DNA of 64,000 bases, from contig DATKNV010000088.1 of NCBI GenBank assembly GCA_035541215.1, forward strand, positions 1 to 64,000. Reading direction: 5' to 3'. A program made the position numbers and the translations under genes. Within the stretch, counting starts at the first letter, position 1, and each line of letters begins with the position of its first letter. Below the pieces are notes generated by a model. That model worked only from the letters and a program-made list of their open reading frames with translations, ran no database searches and had not been told where the DNA came from. Shown here one piece after another: positions 15,992 through 24,714 of the stretch. Source of the DNA: DASZHJ01 sp035541215 (lineage in GTDB: Bacteria; Pseudomonadota; Alphaproteobacteria; ATCC43930; CGMCC-115725).

Positions 15992-17676
15992 GACACGAAT
16001 CCACTCCGTTCCATGCTCGGACGGCCGAAGTAATAGCCCTGCAAGAACCGCACGCCCTCCTTGCGGAGGATCGCCGCGTCGCGCTCTGTCTCGACGCTCT
16101 CGGCGACCGTGGCGAGGCCGAAGCCCTGGGCGAGACCCACGAGATGGCGCAGGAAGACCTGATTCTCGTGGCTGTCGGCGAGCCCCCGCACGAAGGAGCC
16201 GTCGATCTTGACGATGTCGACGCTGAGCGCCTGCAAGTGCCGGAGCGAGGTGAAACCCGCGCCGAAATCGTCGAGCGCCACGCGGCAGCCGAGCTCGCGG
16301 AGCGTGCCGACGAAGCGTGCGCTTTCCTCGATGTCGTGAAGCGCCGCCGTCTCCGTGATCTCGATGGTGAGGCGGCGAGCGACGTCGGGCCGGTCGCGCA
16401 GCAGCGACACCACGAGCCTGAGCCAGGCGCGGTCGGCCGCGGTGAGGCCCGATATGTTGAAGCCGAGCGTCGCATGCGGGTCATGCGTCGTCTCCCGCAC
16501 CGCGCGCTCGAGAACGTGGCGGTCCAGGAGACGGATGAAGCCGAGCTGCTCCATCACGGGCACGAAGGCGCCGGCGGCGACGATGCTCCCATCCTCGGCG
16601 ATCATGCGCAGCAGGCACTCGTGATAGTCGACGGCGCCGGTCTCGCCATCGACGATCGGCTGGTAGGCGAAGCGCAGCCGGTCCTCCTTGAGCGCGCGCT
16701 GCACGCGCTCGCCGAGCGCCATGTCGACACGCTGCTGCTGGCGCTGCGCTTCCGCCAGGCGGTAGGGCACGAAGCAGTCGCGCCCGGCGCGCTTCGCCTC
16801 CGCAAGCGCGGTATCCGCGCGCGCCATCACCTCGTAGGCGGTGCGCGCCTGGCTCGGAAAGCAGGCGCCGCCGATCGAGACGGTGGCATAGATCGGCCCT
16901 GCCGGGGTCGCGATCGGAACCTCGCTCATGCGGGAGAGGATCTTCTCCGCCGCGATCGCGACGCCCTCCTCGGGGCAGTTCGTGAGAACGATGCCGAAGC
17001 GGTCGCCGCCGACGCGGCCGATCACGTCGCTCTCGCGCAAGTGTCGGTCGAGGCGCTGGCCGATCTCGAGGATGACATGATCGGCGATCTCGTAGCCGAA
17101 GGCGTTGTTGATGTTAGCGAGCTTGTCGATGCCGATGACGAGATAGGCGCCGGGCGAGGCCGAGCGGAGCGAGGATGCCACGGCCTGGTCGAGCGCCTGG
17201 CGGAGCCGCATGCGGTTGAAATGCCCCGTGAGCTCGTCGTAATTGGCGAGCCGCTCCAGGCGCTGCTCCTCGGCCTTCCGGCCGGTGACGGTGCGCAGCA
17301 CGCCCGTGAGACGGAGCGGGTTGCCCTCCTCGTCGAGCTCGATGCGGCCGCGATCCTGAACCCAGACCAGGGCCCCGGTCTCGCCGCGCACGCGGTACTC
17401 GCACTCGAAGGGCTCCGAGCGTCCGAGGTGGGCGGCGATCCGCGCCTGACGCAGCGTGCGGTCGTCGGGATAGATGCGATCGGCGAAGCTTCTCCCCGTG
17501 GCGACGGTCGCGACGTCGCGCAGGCCGAGGCGCGCCGCGGCCGGCCCGTGCCAAGCGAGTTCGTCGGTAGCGACGTCCCAGACATAGGCGAGGTCGCCCG
17601 CGCATTCGAGCGCAGCGAGCAAGTTCCCCAGCACTGTGTGGGACTCCGAGGATATGTGCGCTGCTGCCTTGGCCAT
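15937..17676 (-). CDS. PAS-GGDEF-EAL protein, probable c-di-GMP phosphodiesterase
   Basis: The 579-residue cytoplasmic protein has a PAS_3-type sensor (about 20-132), a GGDEF domain (142-306) and an EAL domain (320-560). The GGDEF active site is GGDRF at 223-227, with the key Glu replaced by Arg, so cyclase activity is unlikely. The EAL domain keeps its metal and catalytic residues: Glu353 (ECLLR in place of EALLR), Asn407, Glu439, DDFG at 469-472, Lys490, Glu526 and QGYYF. It should hydrolyse c-di-GMP, perhaps with the GGDEF domain as a GTP sensor. The last 19 residues (VSPLPHAGEGG...) come from a palindromic repeat. No signal peptide or membrane segment. Confidence 0.88.
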   Translation of the reverse strand: MAKAAAHISSESHTVLGNLLAALECAGDLAYVWDVATDELAWHGPAAARLGLRDVATVATGRSFADRIYPDDRTLRQARIAAHLGRSEPFECEYRVRGETGALVWVQDRGRIELDEEGNPLRLTGVLRTVTGRKAEEQRLERLANYDELTGHFNRMRLRQALDQAVASSLRSASPGAYLVIGIDKLANINNAFGYEIADHVILEIGQRLDRHLRESDVIGRVGGDRFGIVLTNCPEEGVAIAAEKILSRMSEVPIATPAGPIYATVSIGGACFPSQARTAYEVMARADTALAEAKRAGRDCFVPYRLAEAQRQQQRVDMALGERVQRALKEDRLRFAYQPIVDGETGAVDYHECLLRMIAEDGSIVAAGAFVPVMEQLGFIRLLDRHVLERAVRETTHDPHATLGFNISGLTAADRAWLRLVVSLLRDRPDVARRLTIEITETAALHDIEESARFVGTLRELGCRVALDDFGAGFTSLRHLQALSVDIVKIDGSFVRGLADSHENQVFLRHLVGLAQGFGLATVAESVETERDAAILRKEGVRFLQGYYFGRPSMERSGFVSPLPHAGEGGARRAATGR

Positions 17677-17914
17677 CGTGTCCGAGAATGAAACTGCCGC
17701 GCGGCGGGCCCGCGATGCGTAAAAAATCTAGGAGATCACGTCTTTAGGAAGCCTTAAATCGCGGGCACTTAGCGCGTCCTCGCGGGCAAGCCTGCGCCGC
17801 AAGAGCCGCACTTGGGTAGCGCTGCGGCGAGCGCGGGCGGGGCGCAAGCCCAGCCCCCGCACGCTCAATCCCGCGCGGGTTTACCACCCGTTGACCCTGT
17901 CCTGCGGGCGCCCC

Positions 17915-18715
17915 TCAAACCGAGGTATGCGCCTTCAGGAACGGCAGCACGGCGTTGTTGAAATCCCGCGGCATCACCTGTGTGAAGCAGTGGCCGCCCT
18001 GCGGGAAGATCTTGACCTCGGCGCCGGGAATCGAGCGCGCGAGCTCCTCGGCGTAGTGGAGGGGGGTGATCGCGTCGTCCTGGGCCGCCACGATCAGCGT
18101 CGGCGTCTTGATGCGCGGAAGCTCCGCGGTGCGGTCGAAGGCCAGGATGGCATCGATGCGGCTCGCGATGATCTCGGGCGCCGAGAGGGTCGCGAGGCTC
18201 TGCGCCTCCAGCTGGCGCAGCTTCTCGTTGTTCTGGGCGATGTAGAAGGGCGGATAAAGGAATAGAGTGTTGGCCTGGACGTAGCTCGCGGGGCCGAGGC
18301 GCGACAGAATCTCCTTCCTGAGCGTGAAGAGGCGGCGGAAATAGGCGTCGGCCTTGGTCCAGCTCGCGGAGATCACCACGCTCGCGAGGCGCTCGGGATG
18401 CTCGATCGCGAGGACCTGCGCGATGGCGCCGCCGGTCGAATGCCCCACCACATGCGCCTGCTTGATGCCGAGCGCGTCCATCAAGCCGACCACGTCCTCG
18501 GCTAGGCGCTCCACCGTGTAGGCGATTCGACTGTGGTCGCTCTGGCCGACGCCGCGGTGGTCGTGGACGATCGCCTCGAAATCTTTGGAGAAGGCCGGAA
18601 CCTGCTCGCGCCAGAAAGAGGCATAGCCGCTCAGCCCGGTCACGAAGAGCACCGGGAAGCCGCCGCCGTGGCGCTCATAATAAAGATGGCAATCGCCGAT
18701 CGAGATGCGCGGCAT
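17915..18715 (-). CDS. Alpha/beta hydrolase
   Basis: The 266-residue protein has an oxyanion segment FVTGLSGYASFW, the nucleophile elbow GHSTGGAIAQ, an acid residue in AAQDDAITP and a His in PQGGHCFTQ. DHRGVGQSD after strand 4 is typical of the RutD/3-oxoadipate enol-lactonase/BioH group. The substrate cannot be chosen among these. ATG 18715 (MPRISIGDCHLYYE) begins directly on the first strand; the open frame continues 21 codons upstream in low-complexity Gly-rich sequence. No operon partner. Confidence 0.85.
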   Translation of the reverse strand: MPRISIGDCHLYYERHGGGFPVLFVTGLSGYASFWREQVPAFSKDFEAIVHDHRGVGQSDHSRIAYTVERLAEDVVGLMDALGIKQAHVVGHSTGGAIAQVLAIEHPERLASVVISASWTKADAYFRRLFTLRKEILSRLGPASYVQANTLFLYPPFYIAQNNEKLRQLEAQSLATLSAPEIIASRIDAILAFDRTAELPRIKTPTLIVAAQDDAITPLHYAEELARSIPGAEVKIFPQGGHCFTQVMPRDFNNAVLPFLKAHTSV

Positions 18716-19060
18716 GTGCCTGACCAAATCCCCTGTCAATCCGCCGCCGCGCCCCGCTTCCCCGGGGGGCGCGCCCACGCGTGGTTATAATGGGAGCGCA
18801 AGGCCTGTCAAACTCCGGCAGCGGGCGCCTGCCATGCCGCCGCCGCATTCGCAGCCGACCGGTTGAAAATCCCCGCAAGCCACCTAAATGGTGCTTCGTC
18901 GGGCGCGCCGGCAAGGACCATTGCGGGGCCGGGCGCCGCGTTCAGGCACTTTTCATATGGGGGCTCGAGGGGCCGTCGCCGGATCGCGGACGGTGGCGGA
19001 TTCGACGAGTCCTTGTGACCAAGGCGTATCCCGCCTAAGTAGGGAGCATTCGACCGGATC
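18716..19060. other. 345-bp divergent intergenic region
   Basis: This holds no credible gene. A perfect TATAAT (18786-18791, plus strand) lacks a clear -35 partner. A bulged stem (AAGCCACC-TAAAT-GGTGCTT) lies near 18875-18895, and CCTTG-N4-CAAGG lies shortly before the XRE gene and might be an autoregulatory site. GGGAG about 14 bp before ATG 19061 can serve as ribosome binding site. Confidence 0.4.
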
Positions 19061-19432
19061 ATGACTCATCAAATGACGACCCGCGTTCAGGACATCGATC
19101 GCCATGTGGGCGCCCGCATCCGGGAATCGCGGATCATGCTCGGCCTCACCCAGCAGCAGCTTGCCGATATGATCGGCGTGACCTATCAGCAGGCCCACAA
19201 ATACGAGCGCGGCATCAACCGCGTCTCCGCGGGCCGGCTCTACCAGATCGCCCGCGCCCTCGGGGTCTCCGTCGGCACTTTCTTCGACGGGCTCGAGGCG
19301 CCGCAGACCAAGGTGCAGAGCGCGCGCGAGCGCATGTGCCTGGAATTGGCCAAAAACTTCGCCCAGATACCCAACGAGCGCTATCAGGAGGCGCTGAGCC
19401 AGCTCGCACGGGCACTCGCCACCGAGCACTAA
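19061..19432 (+). CDS. XRE-family transcriptional regulator
   Basis: The 123-residue protein has a Cro/C1-type helix-turn-helix at residues 14-72: VGARIRESRIMLGLTQQQLADMIG, then VTYQQAHKYERGINRVSAGRLYQIARALGV. A short dimer-like C-terminal helical tail follows. The first two helices and the QQAHKYERG recognition segment match the small alphaproteobacterial regulators found in single or multiple copies in these genomes, several linked to stress or cell-cycle control. Targets unknown. It stands alone, so it does not betray its regulon. Confidence 0.88.
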   Translation: MTHQMTTRVQDIDRHVGARIRESRIMLGLTQQQLADMIGVTYQQAHKYERGINRVSAGRLYQIARALGVSVGTFFDGLEAPQTKVQSARERMCLELAKNFAQIPNERYQEALSQLARALATEH

Positions 19433-19502
19433 GCGCGTCGGAGTGTCGCAGTCGCTAAGCGGCACGCAGCAGCGGCGGGCTGCGCAAAGAGTTGATGCGC
19501 GC

Positions 19503-19530
19503 TTGCAGCGCGGTCAGCGGCTGATAATAT
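19503..19530 (+). promoter_or_regulatory. Possible promoter of the hyf-like operon
   Basis: TTGCAG (19503-19508) and TAATAT (19525-19530) are separated by 16 bp in the 232-bp gap before hyfB-like. The -35 box is weak. A strong GGAGGA at 19654-19659 sits before the GTG start. Confidence 0.3.
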
Positions 19531-19664
19531 CCACGCTTCGAATTTGTGATTTGCCGGGATCGCGCGTCGGCGGGCGCTGACGCGCGGAGCCTCGGCGCTT
19601 CGTCCGAGGACCGCCCGACTTTGGCTTCCTTCCGCCGCTCGCGACATCCCGCCGGAGGATCCGC

Positions 19665-21662
19665 GTGCTGAGCCTCCTCGTTGTGGGGCTCGGCCTTTAT
19701 GGTGCGGCCGCAATCATCGGTCTGTGGGGCCGGCGGAGTCTTACAAGCGTTTATCTCTTGGCGATCTCGGCCGGGCTGGTGCTCGCCTTCGCCGCTCTCC
19801 GCCATCTCGTCGAGGCCGCGGACCCCGCGAGCGCCGTGCTGCCTCTGGGCCTCCCTTGGCTCGGCGCGCATTTTCGCATCGACGCGCTCTCCGCCTTCTT
19901 CCTCCTCGTCCTCAATGGCGCGGGAGTGCTGATCGGGATCTACGCGCTCGAATATGGGCGGCACGACGAGGAGCCCGGGCGTGTCCTCCCCTTCTATCCC
20001 CTGTTCCTTGCGGCGATGAACCTGGTCCTCGCGGCGGACGATGCTTTCGTCTTCCTCGCGAGCTGGGAGCTGATGTCGCTGACCTCATGGCTGCTGGTGC
20101 TCTCGACGCATCGCCAGGAGGAGACACGGCCCGCCGCATTCCTCTATCTCGTGATGGCGAGCATCGGGACCGGTGCGCTGCTGCTGGCCTTCGGCCTCTT
20201 CTCGGGCGGCGTCGGCTCCTATGCATTCGAGGCGCTCCGCGGCGCCACACTTGGGCCCGCCAAGGCCGCCGTCCTCTTCGCGCTTGCCCTTCTCGGCGCG
20301 GGCTCCAAGGCGGGCCTTTTCCCGCTCCATGTCTGGCTTCCACCCGCGCACTCCGCGGCGCCGAGCCACGTATCCGCGCTCATGAGCGGCATCATGACGA
20401 AGGTCGCACTCTACGGCCTCATCCGCATCGTCTTCGACCTCATGGGGCCGCAGCCCTGGTGGTGGGGCGTGGTGGTGCTCGCGATCGGCGGCATCACCGC
20501 GCTGATGGGCGTCCTCTACGCGGTGATGCAGCACGACCTAAAGCGCCTCCTCGCCTATCACACCGTCGAGAACATCGGCATCATCGTGATCGGCCTGGGC
20601 TTGGCGCTCGCCTTTCGCGCCAACCACCTCGACGCGCTCGCGGGCTTGGCGCTCGTGGCGGCGTTGCTTCACGTCCTCAATCACGCGCTCTTCAAGAGCC
20701 TGCTCTTCTTGGGTGCAGGCGCGGTGCTGGTGGCGACGGGCGAGCGGGACATGGAGCATCTCGGCGGACTCATCCGGCGGATGCCGCGTACCGCGTTCGT
20801 GTTCCTGATCGGCGCGGTCGCGATCTCCGCGCTCCCGCCCTTCAATGGCTTCGTCTCGGAGTGGCTTACTTTCCAGGCGATCCTCCAGGGCTCGCTGGTA
20901 CCGCAGTGGCTGCTCAAACTCGCGGTCCCCGTGGTGGGCGCGATGCTCGCGCTCTCGGCGGCGCTCGCGGCCGTCTGCTTCGTCAAGGCCTTCGGGGTCG
21001 TCTTCCTCGGCCGGGCGCGCAGCGAGGCGGCAGCCAAGGCGGAAGAGGTCGGCGGCCTCATGATCTGGCCGATGGCCGGGCTTGCGGCGCTCTGCACTTT
21101 CATCGGCGTCGTACCGGTCCTGATGGTGGACCTGCTGCGCCCGGTGACGGCGCTGCTGCTGCCGGGGAGCGGCACGGCGCTCGCGGAATCGGACCTGCTC
21201 TGGCTCGTCCCGCTCGGGGCCGGCCGCAGCTCCTATAGCGGCATCGCGGTGCTGCTCGCGATCACCTTCATGACGGGCGTGCTGGTGGTGGCGATCCACC
21301 GGCTCGCCACCAACCGGGTCCGCCGCTCGGCGCCCTGGGACTGCGGCTTCCCGGATCCGCGGCCGGAGACGCAATACACGGCCGGAAGCTTCGCGCAGCC
21401 GATCCGTCGCGTCTTCGGCACCGCCGCTTTCGCCGCCCGCGAACGTGTGGACATGCCCGCGCCCGGCGAGAGCCGTGCGGCGAGCTTCGAGGTCACGCTC
21501 CGCGATCCCGCCTGGGAAGGCATCTATGCGCCGGCCTCGCGGCTCGTCGGGCGCGCCGCCGACCGGCTCAACGTCGTGCAGTTCCTGACGATCCGGCGCT
21601 ATTTGAGCCTGATGTTCGCGGCGCTGGTGCTGCTGCTGCTGATCGTGGCGGTGAGCCAATGA
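19665..21662 (+). CDS. hyfB: Hydrogenase-4 subunit B-like antiporter subunit
   Basis: The 665-residue membrane protein of the Mrp/NuoL-N family (Proton_antipo_M) has about 16 helices. It shows ASWELMSLTSWLLVLS, the lysine-bearing GAGSKAGLFPLHVWLPPAHSAAPSHVSALMSGIMTKVALYGLIR and the helix-12 equivalent NHALFKSLLFLGAGAV. The end, PWDCGFPDPRPETQYTAGSFAQPIRRVFG, is diagnostic of HyfB-type rather than NuoL. It should form one proton/ion channel of the complex. Start GTG 19665 follows GGAGGA. Its stop overlaps the next gene by 4 bp. Confidence 0.9.
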   Translation: MLSLLVVGLGLYGAAAIIGLWGRRSLTSVYLLAISAGLVLAFAALRHLVEAADPASAVLPLGLPWLGAHFRIDALSAFFLLVLNGAGVLIGIYALEYGRHDEEPGRVLPFYPLFLAAMNLVLAADDAFVFLASWELMSLTSWLLVLSTHRQEETRPAAFLYLVMASIGTGALLLAFGLFSGGVGSYAFEALRGATLGPAKAAVLFALALLGAGSKAGLFPLHVWLPPAHSAAPSHVSALMSGIMTKVALYGLIRIVFDLMGPQPWWWGVVVLAIGGITALMGVLYAVMQHDLKRLLAYHTVENIGIIVIGLGLALAFRANHLDALAGLALVAALLHVLNHALFKSLLFLGAGAVLVATGERDMEHLGGLIRRMPRTAFVFLIGAVAISALPPFNGFVSEWLTFQAILQGSLVPQWLLKLAVPVVGAMLALSAALAAVCFVKAFGVVFLGRARSEAAAKAEEVGGLMIWPMAGLAALCTFIGVVPVLMVDLLRPVTALLLPGSGTALAESDLLWLVPLGAGRSSYSGIAVLLAITFMTGVLVVAIHRLATNRVRRSAPWDCGFPDPRPETQYTAGSFAQPIRRVFGTAAFAARERVDMPAPGESRAASFEVTLRDPAWEGIYAPASRLVGRAADRLNVVQFLTIRRYLSLMFAALVLLLLIVAVSQ

Positions 21663-22606
21663 CGGATTACGCGCTCGCGGCACTGCAACTCGTTCTCGTG
21701 CTCGCCTTGGCGCCGCTCCTCACGGGGATCACGCGCAAGGTGAAGGCGCGGCTCAACGCCAAGCGCGGAGCCTCGCTGATCCAGCCCTACCGCGACCTGC
21801 TGCGGCTCTTCCGCAAGGAGGCCGTGCTCGCCCCCAATGCTTCGTGGCTTTTCCGCGTGAGCCCCTACCTGATCTTCACGGCGGTCTGGCTTGCGGCTGC
21901 GATCGTGCCGACCTTCGCGACCGGCCTCGGCGTGAGCCGGATCGCGGACCTGATCGCGCTGGTGGCGCTCCTGGGCACCGCGCGCTTCGCGCTCGCGCTC
22001 GCGGGCATGGACGTCGGCACCAGCTTCGGCGGCATCGGCGCGAGCCGCGAGATGATGATCGCCTCGCTCGCGGAGCCCGCGATGCTCATGGTGACCTTCA
22101 CCGTGGCGCTCATCGTGCGCTCGACTTCCATTGCGAGCATCTCGGAGTTCCTTCTCACCCACGACGTCGGCATCCGAGTCTCGCTCTTCCTCGGCCTCGT
22201 CTCGCTGGTGATGGTCGCGATCGCCGAGAATGCGCGCATCCCGATCGACAATCCCGCGACGCATCTCGAGCTCACAATGGTGCACGAGGCGATGATCCTC
22301 GAATACTCCGGCCGCCATCTCGCGCTCATCGAGGCAGCGGCGATGGTGAAGCTCCTGCTCTATGTCTCCCTCATCTCCGCGATGTTCGTACCCTGGGGCA
22401 TGGCGGTCGGGACCCTGGGCGGCGGCGCGCTCGCGGTCGGTCTCGGCGCCTACGCGCTCAAGCTCGCGGGCGGCGCGGTGCTCCTCGGCGTCTTCGAGAC
22501 CAGCATCGCCAAGATGCGCGTCTTCCGTTACGGCGAGTTCCTCGGTGCGGCTTTCCTGCTGGGCATCCTCGCCGCGATCTTCCTCTACGTGTCGCAGGTG
22601 CTGTGA
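21659..22606 (+). CDS. hyfC: Hydrogenase-4 subunit C-like (NuoH family)
   Basis: The 315-residue protein is homologous to NuoH/HycD, the subunit that anchors the soluble arm and lines the quinone-facing cavity in complex I. It has about eight helices, RKVKARLNAKRGASLIQPYRDLLRLFRKE at the first cytoplasmic loop, and ENARIPIDNPATHLELTMVHEAMILEYSGRHLALIE, the conserved acidic loop shared by NuoH and HycD. ATG overlaps the hyfB stop and its own stop overlaps the next ATG (TGATG), so the cluster is tightly coupled. Confidence 0.92.
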   Translation: MTDYALAALQLVLVLALAPLLTGITRKVKARLNAKRGASLIQPYRDLLRLFRKEAVLAPNASWLFRVSPYLIFTAVWLAAAIVPTFATGLGVSRIADLIALVALLGTARFALALAGMDVGTSFGGIGASREMMIASLAEPAMLMVTFTVALIVRSTSIASISEFLLTHDVGIRVSLFLGLVSLVMVAIAENARIPIDNPATHLELTMVHEAMILEYSGRHLALIEAAAMVKLLLYVSLISAMFVPWGMAVGTLGGGALAVGLGAYALKLAGGAVLLGVFETSIAKMRVFRYGEFLGAAFLLGILAAIFLYVSQVL

Positions 22607-23277
22607 TGCCCGTCTTCGGGAGCCTCGCATACGACACCGCGCACCTCCTCGACACGGGCGTGCTGATCCTGAGCTTCGCGCTCCTCTACCAACGCAGGCT
22701 CTTCGGGGTGATCCGGATTTACGCGGTGCAGGCGCTGCTGCTGGCGCTGGCGGCGGGATGGCAGGCGCACGCGCAGGACGCGCCGCGGCTCTACGTGACC
22801 GCGGGGATCGCCCTCGTGCTTAAGGCCATGGTCATCCCGGTGGCGCTGCGCTGGATCATCGTGCGGCTCAACATCCACCGCGCGATCGAGACCGCGCTCG
22901 GCATCGGTCCCACCATGGTCGTGGGCGTGGCGCTGGTGGCGCTCTCGATCCTGCTGGTGCTGCCGGTGACGGCGGCCTCGGGCGCGCTCACGCGCGAGAG
23001 CCTCGCCGCCGCGCTCTCGATCGTGCTCCTGGGCCTCCTGGTGATGATCACGCGGCGCAACGCCGTGAGCCAGGTCGTGGGCTTCATGTCCCTCGAGAAC
23101 GGCCTCATCCTCGCGGCGGTCGGCGTCAAGGGCATGCCGCTCGTCATGGAGCTCAGCATCGCCTTCTCCGTGATGGTGGCATTCATCGTCTTCGGCATCT
23201 TCTTCTTTCACATCCGCGAGCGCTTCGACACGCTCGACGTCCACGACATCGAACGCTTCCGGGGCGAGCGGCGATGA
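22606..23277 (+). CDS. hyfE: Hydrogenase-4 subunit E-like (NuoK-related)
   Basis: The 223-residue membrane protein has about seven helices. The C-terminal part RRNAVSQVVGFMSLENGLILAAVGVKGMPLVMELSIAFSVMVAFIVFGIFFFHIRERFD contains the two conserved membrane glutamates of the NuoK/MrpC family (SLEN and MELS). The N-terminal helices are specific to HyfE-type subunits. It links the antiporter modules to the rest of the complex. Overlaps both neighbours (1 bp before, 4 bp after). Confidence 0.9.
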   Translation: MPVFGSLAYDTAHLLDTGVLILSFALLYQRRLFGVIRIYAVQALLLALAAGWQAHAQDAPRLYVTAGIALVLKAMVIPVALRWIIVRLNIHRAIETALGIGPTMVVGVALVALSILLVLPVTAASGALTRESLAAALSIVLLGLLVMITRRNAVSQVVGFMSLENGLILAAVGVKGMPLVMELSIAFSVMVAFIVFGIFFFHIRERFDTLDVHDIERFRGERR

Positions 23278-24707
23278 ACGCGGTCCACTTCATCCTCGGC
23301 ATTCCCGCGTTTTCGGCGGTGGTGTTGGCGCTGGTCCCGGGCTATGCAACAGCGGCGCGCCTCAACGTACTCGCGGCGCTCGCGACCTTCGGCGCGAGCC
23401 TGGTGCCGTTCTGGCACCGGCCGGAGACGACGCCTTTCGTGCTCATCGACGATTTCAACATCTACCTCGTCGCGCTCACGGCCTTCGTGGGATTCACCAC
23501 GAGTCTCTTCAGCGCGCGCTACGTCCTGCACGAGGTAGAGATCGGACGTCTGCAGCCGCGTTTCCTCCGCTTCTACCACGCGATGTATCAGGCCTTCCTG
23601 CTGTCGATGCTGCTGGCGCTCAGCTCGAACAATCTGGGCGTGCTCTGGGTGGCGCTCGAGGGGGCGACACTCACGACGGTGCTGATGGTCGGTCTCTACC
23701 GCACGCACGAGGCGCTCGAGGCCGCGTGGAAGTATTTCATCCTCTGCGGCGTCGGTATTGCGCTGGCACTCTTCGGCACGACGCTCATGTACCTGGCAGC
23801 GCAGCCCGCCATGGGCGCGGGGCTTCCCGCGATGACCTGGTCGGAGCTTCTGCCGCGGGTCGCGGAATTCAACCCCGCGCTCCTCAACCTGGCCTTCGTC
23901 TTCCTCCTGGTGGGGTACGGGACGAAAGTGGGACTGGCGCCGCTTCACGCCTGGCTCCCCGATGCGCACGCGGAGGGACCGACGCCGATCTCCGCGGTGC
24001 TCTCGGGTCTCCTCCTCAACGTCGCGCTCTACTGCGTGCTGCGCTTCAAGATGCTGCTCGCGGGCAATCCGCTGGCGGTGGCGCCGGGACCGCTGATGAT
24101 CGCGATGGGGCTGAGCTCGCTCCTGCTCGCGAGCGTCATGCTCTACCGGCGGCGCGACATCAAGCGGCTCTTCGCCTATTCCTCGATCGAGCACATGGGC
24201 ATCATCACCTTCGCCTTCGGGATGGGCGGAGCGCTCGCGAATTTCGCGGGGCTTTTGCACATGACCATGCACAGCCTCACGAAATCCGCGATCTTCTTCG
24301 CGGTGGGCCACGTCTCGCAGGTCAAGGGCACGCAGAAGATCGCGGACATCCGCGGCCTCACCTCGAGCCAGCCGGTCTTGGGCTGGGCACTCGTGATCGG
24401 CGTCGTCGCGATCGCGGGCCTGCCGCCCTTCGGCGTCTTCATGAGCGAGTTCCTGGTGCTCACCACGAGCTTCGGCCGCGAGCCCGTGCTCGCGATCCTC
24501 GTGCTGCTGGGCCTCCTCCTGGGCTTCGGCGCGCTCATCATGCGCCTGCAAGGTCTCGCCTTCGGGCCCGGCGAGGGCGGCGCCAAGGCGAGCCCGGTGG
24601 CGCTGCTGCCGCTCTTCGCGCATCTCGCACTGGTCCTCGCCGCCGGCATCTACCTCCCGGCCCCGCTGGTCGCGTGGTTCCAGGCCGTGGCGAAGCTTCT
24701 GGGATGA
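23274..24707 (+). CDS. hyfF: Hydrogenase-4 subunit F-like antiporter subunit
   Basis: The 477-residue NuoN/MrpD-type protein is the second ion-translocating subunit. It shows VALEGATLTTVLMVGLYRTHEALEAAWKYFILCGVGIALALFG, GTKVGLAPLHAWLPDAHAEGPTPISAVLSGLLLNVALY and IKRLFAYSSIEHMGIITFAFGMGG. The buried Lys and Glu residues used for proton transfer in this family are kept. It lacks the long NuoL-type lateral helix. ATG overlaps hyfE by 4 bp; 7 bp separate it from the large subunit. Confidence 0.92.
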   Translation: MNAVHFILGIPAFSAVVLALVPGYATAARLNVLAALATFGASLVPFWHRPETTPFVLIDDFNIYLVALTAFVGFTTSLFSARYVLHEVEIGRLQPRFLRFYHAMYQAFLLSMLLALSSNNLGVLWVALEGATLTTVLMVGLYRTHEALEAAWKYFILCGVGIALALFGTTLMYLAAQPAMGAGLPAMTWSELLPRVAEFNPALLNLAFVFLLVGYGTKVGLAPLHAWLPDAHAEGPTPISAVLSGLLLNVALYCVLRFKMLLAGNPLAVAPGPLMIAMGLSSLLLASVMLYRRRDIKRLFAYSSIEHMGIITFAFGMGGALANFAGLLHMTMHSLTKSAIFFAVGHVSQVKGTQKIADIRGLTSSQPVLGWALVIGVVAIAGLPPFGVFMSEFLVLTTSFGREPVLAILVLLGLLLGFGALIMRLQGLAFGPGEGGAKASPVALLPLFAHLALVLAAGIYLPAPLVAWFQAVAKLLG

Positions 24708-24714
24708 GCGGCCC

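Noticed and set aside
18786..18791. TATAAT as a promoter for the XRE gene
   Set aside because: No -35 partner at proper spacing, and it lies about 270 bp upstream of the start.
20538..21683. Long minus-strand frames across the hyf-like genes
   Set aside because: Compositions dominated by Arg, Glu, His and Asp with no domain pattern; they mirror the membrane-protein codons on the plus strand.
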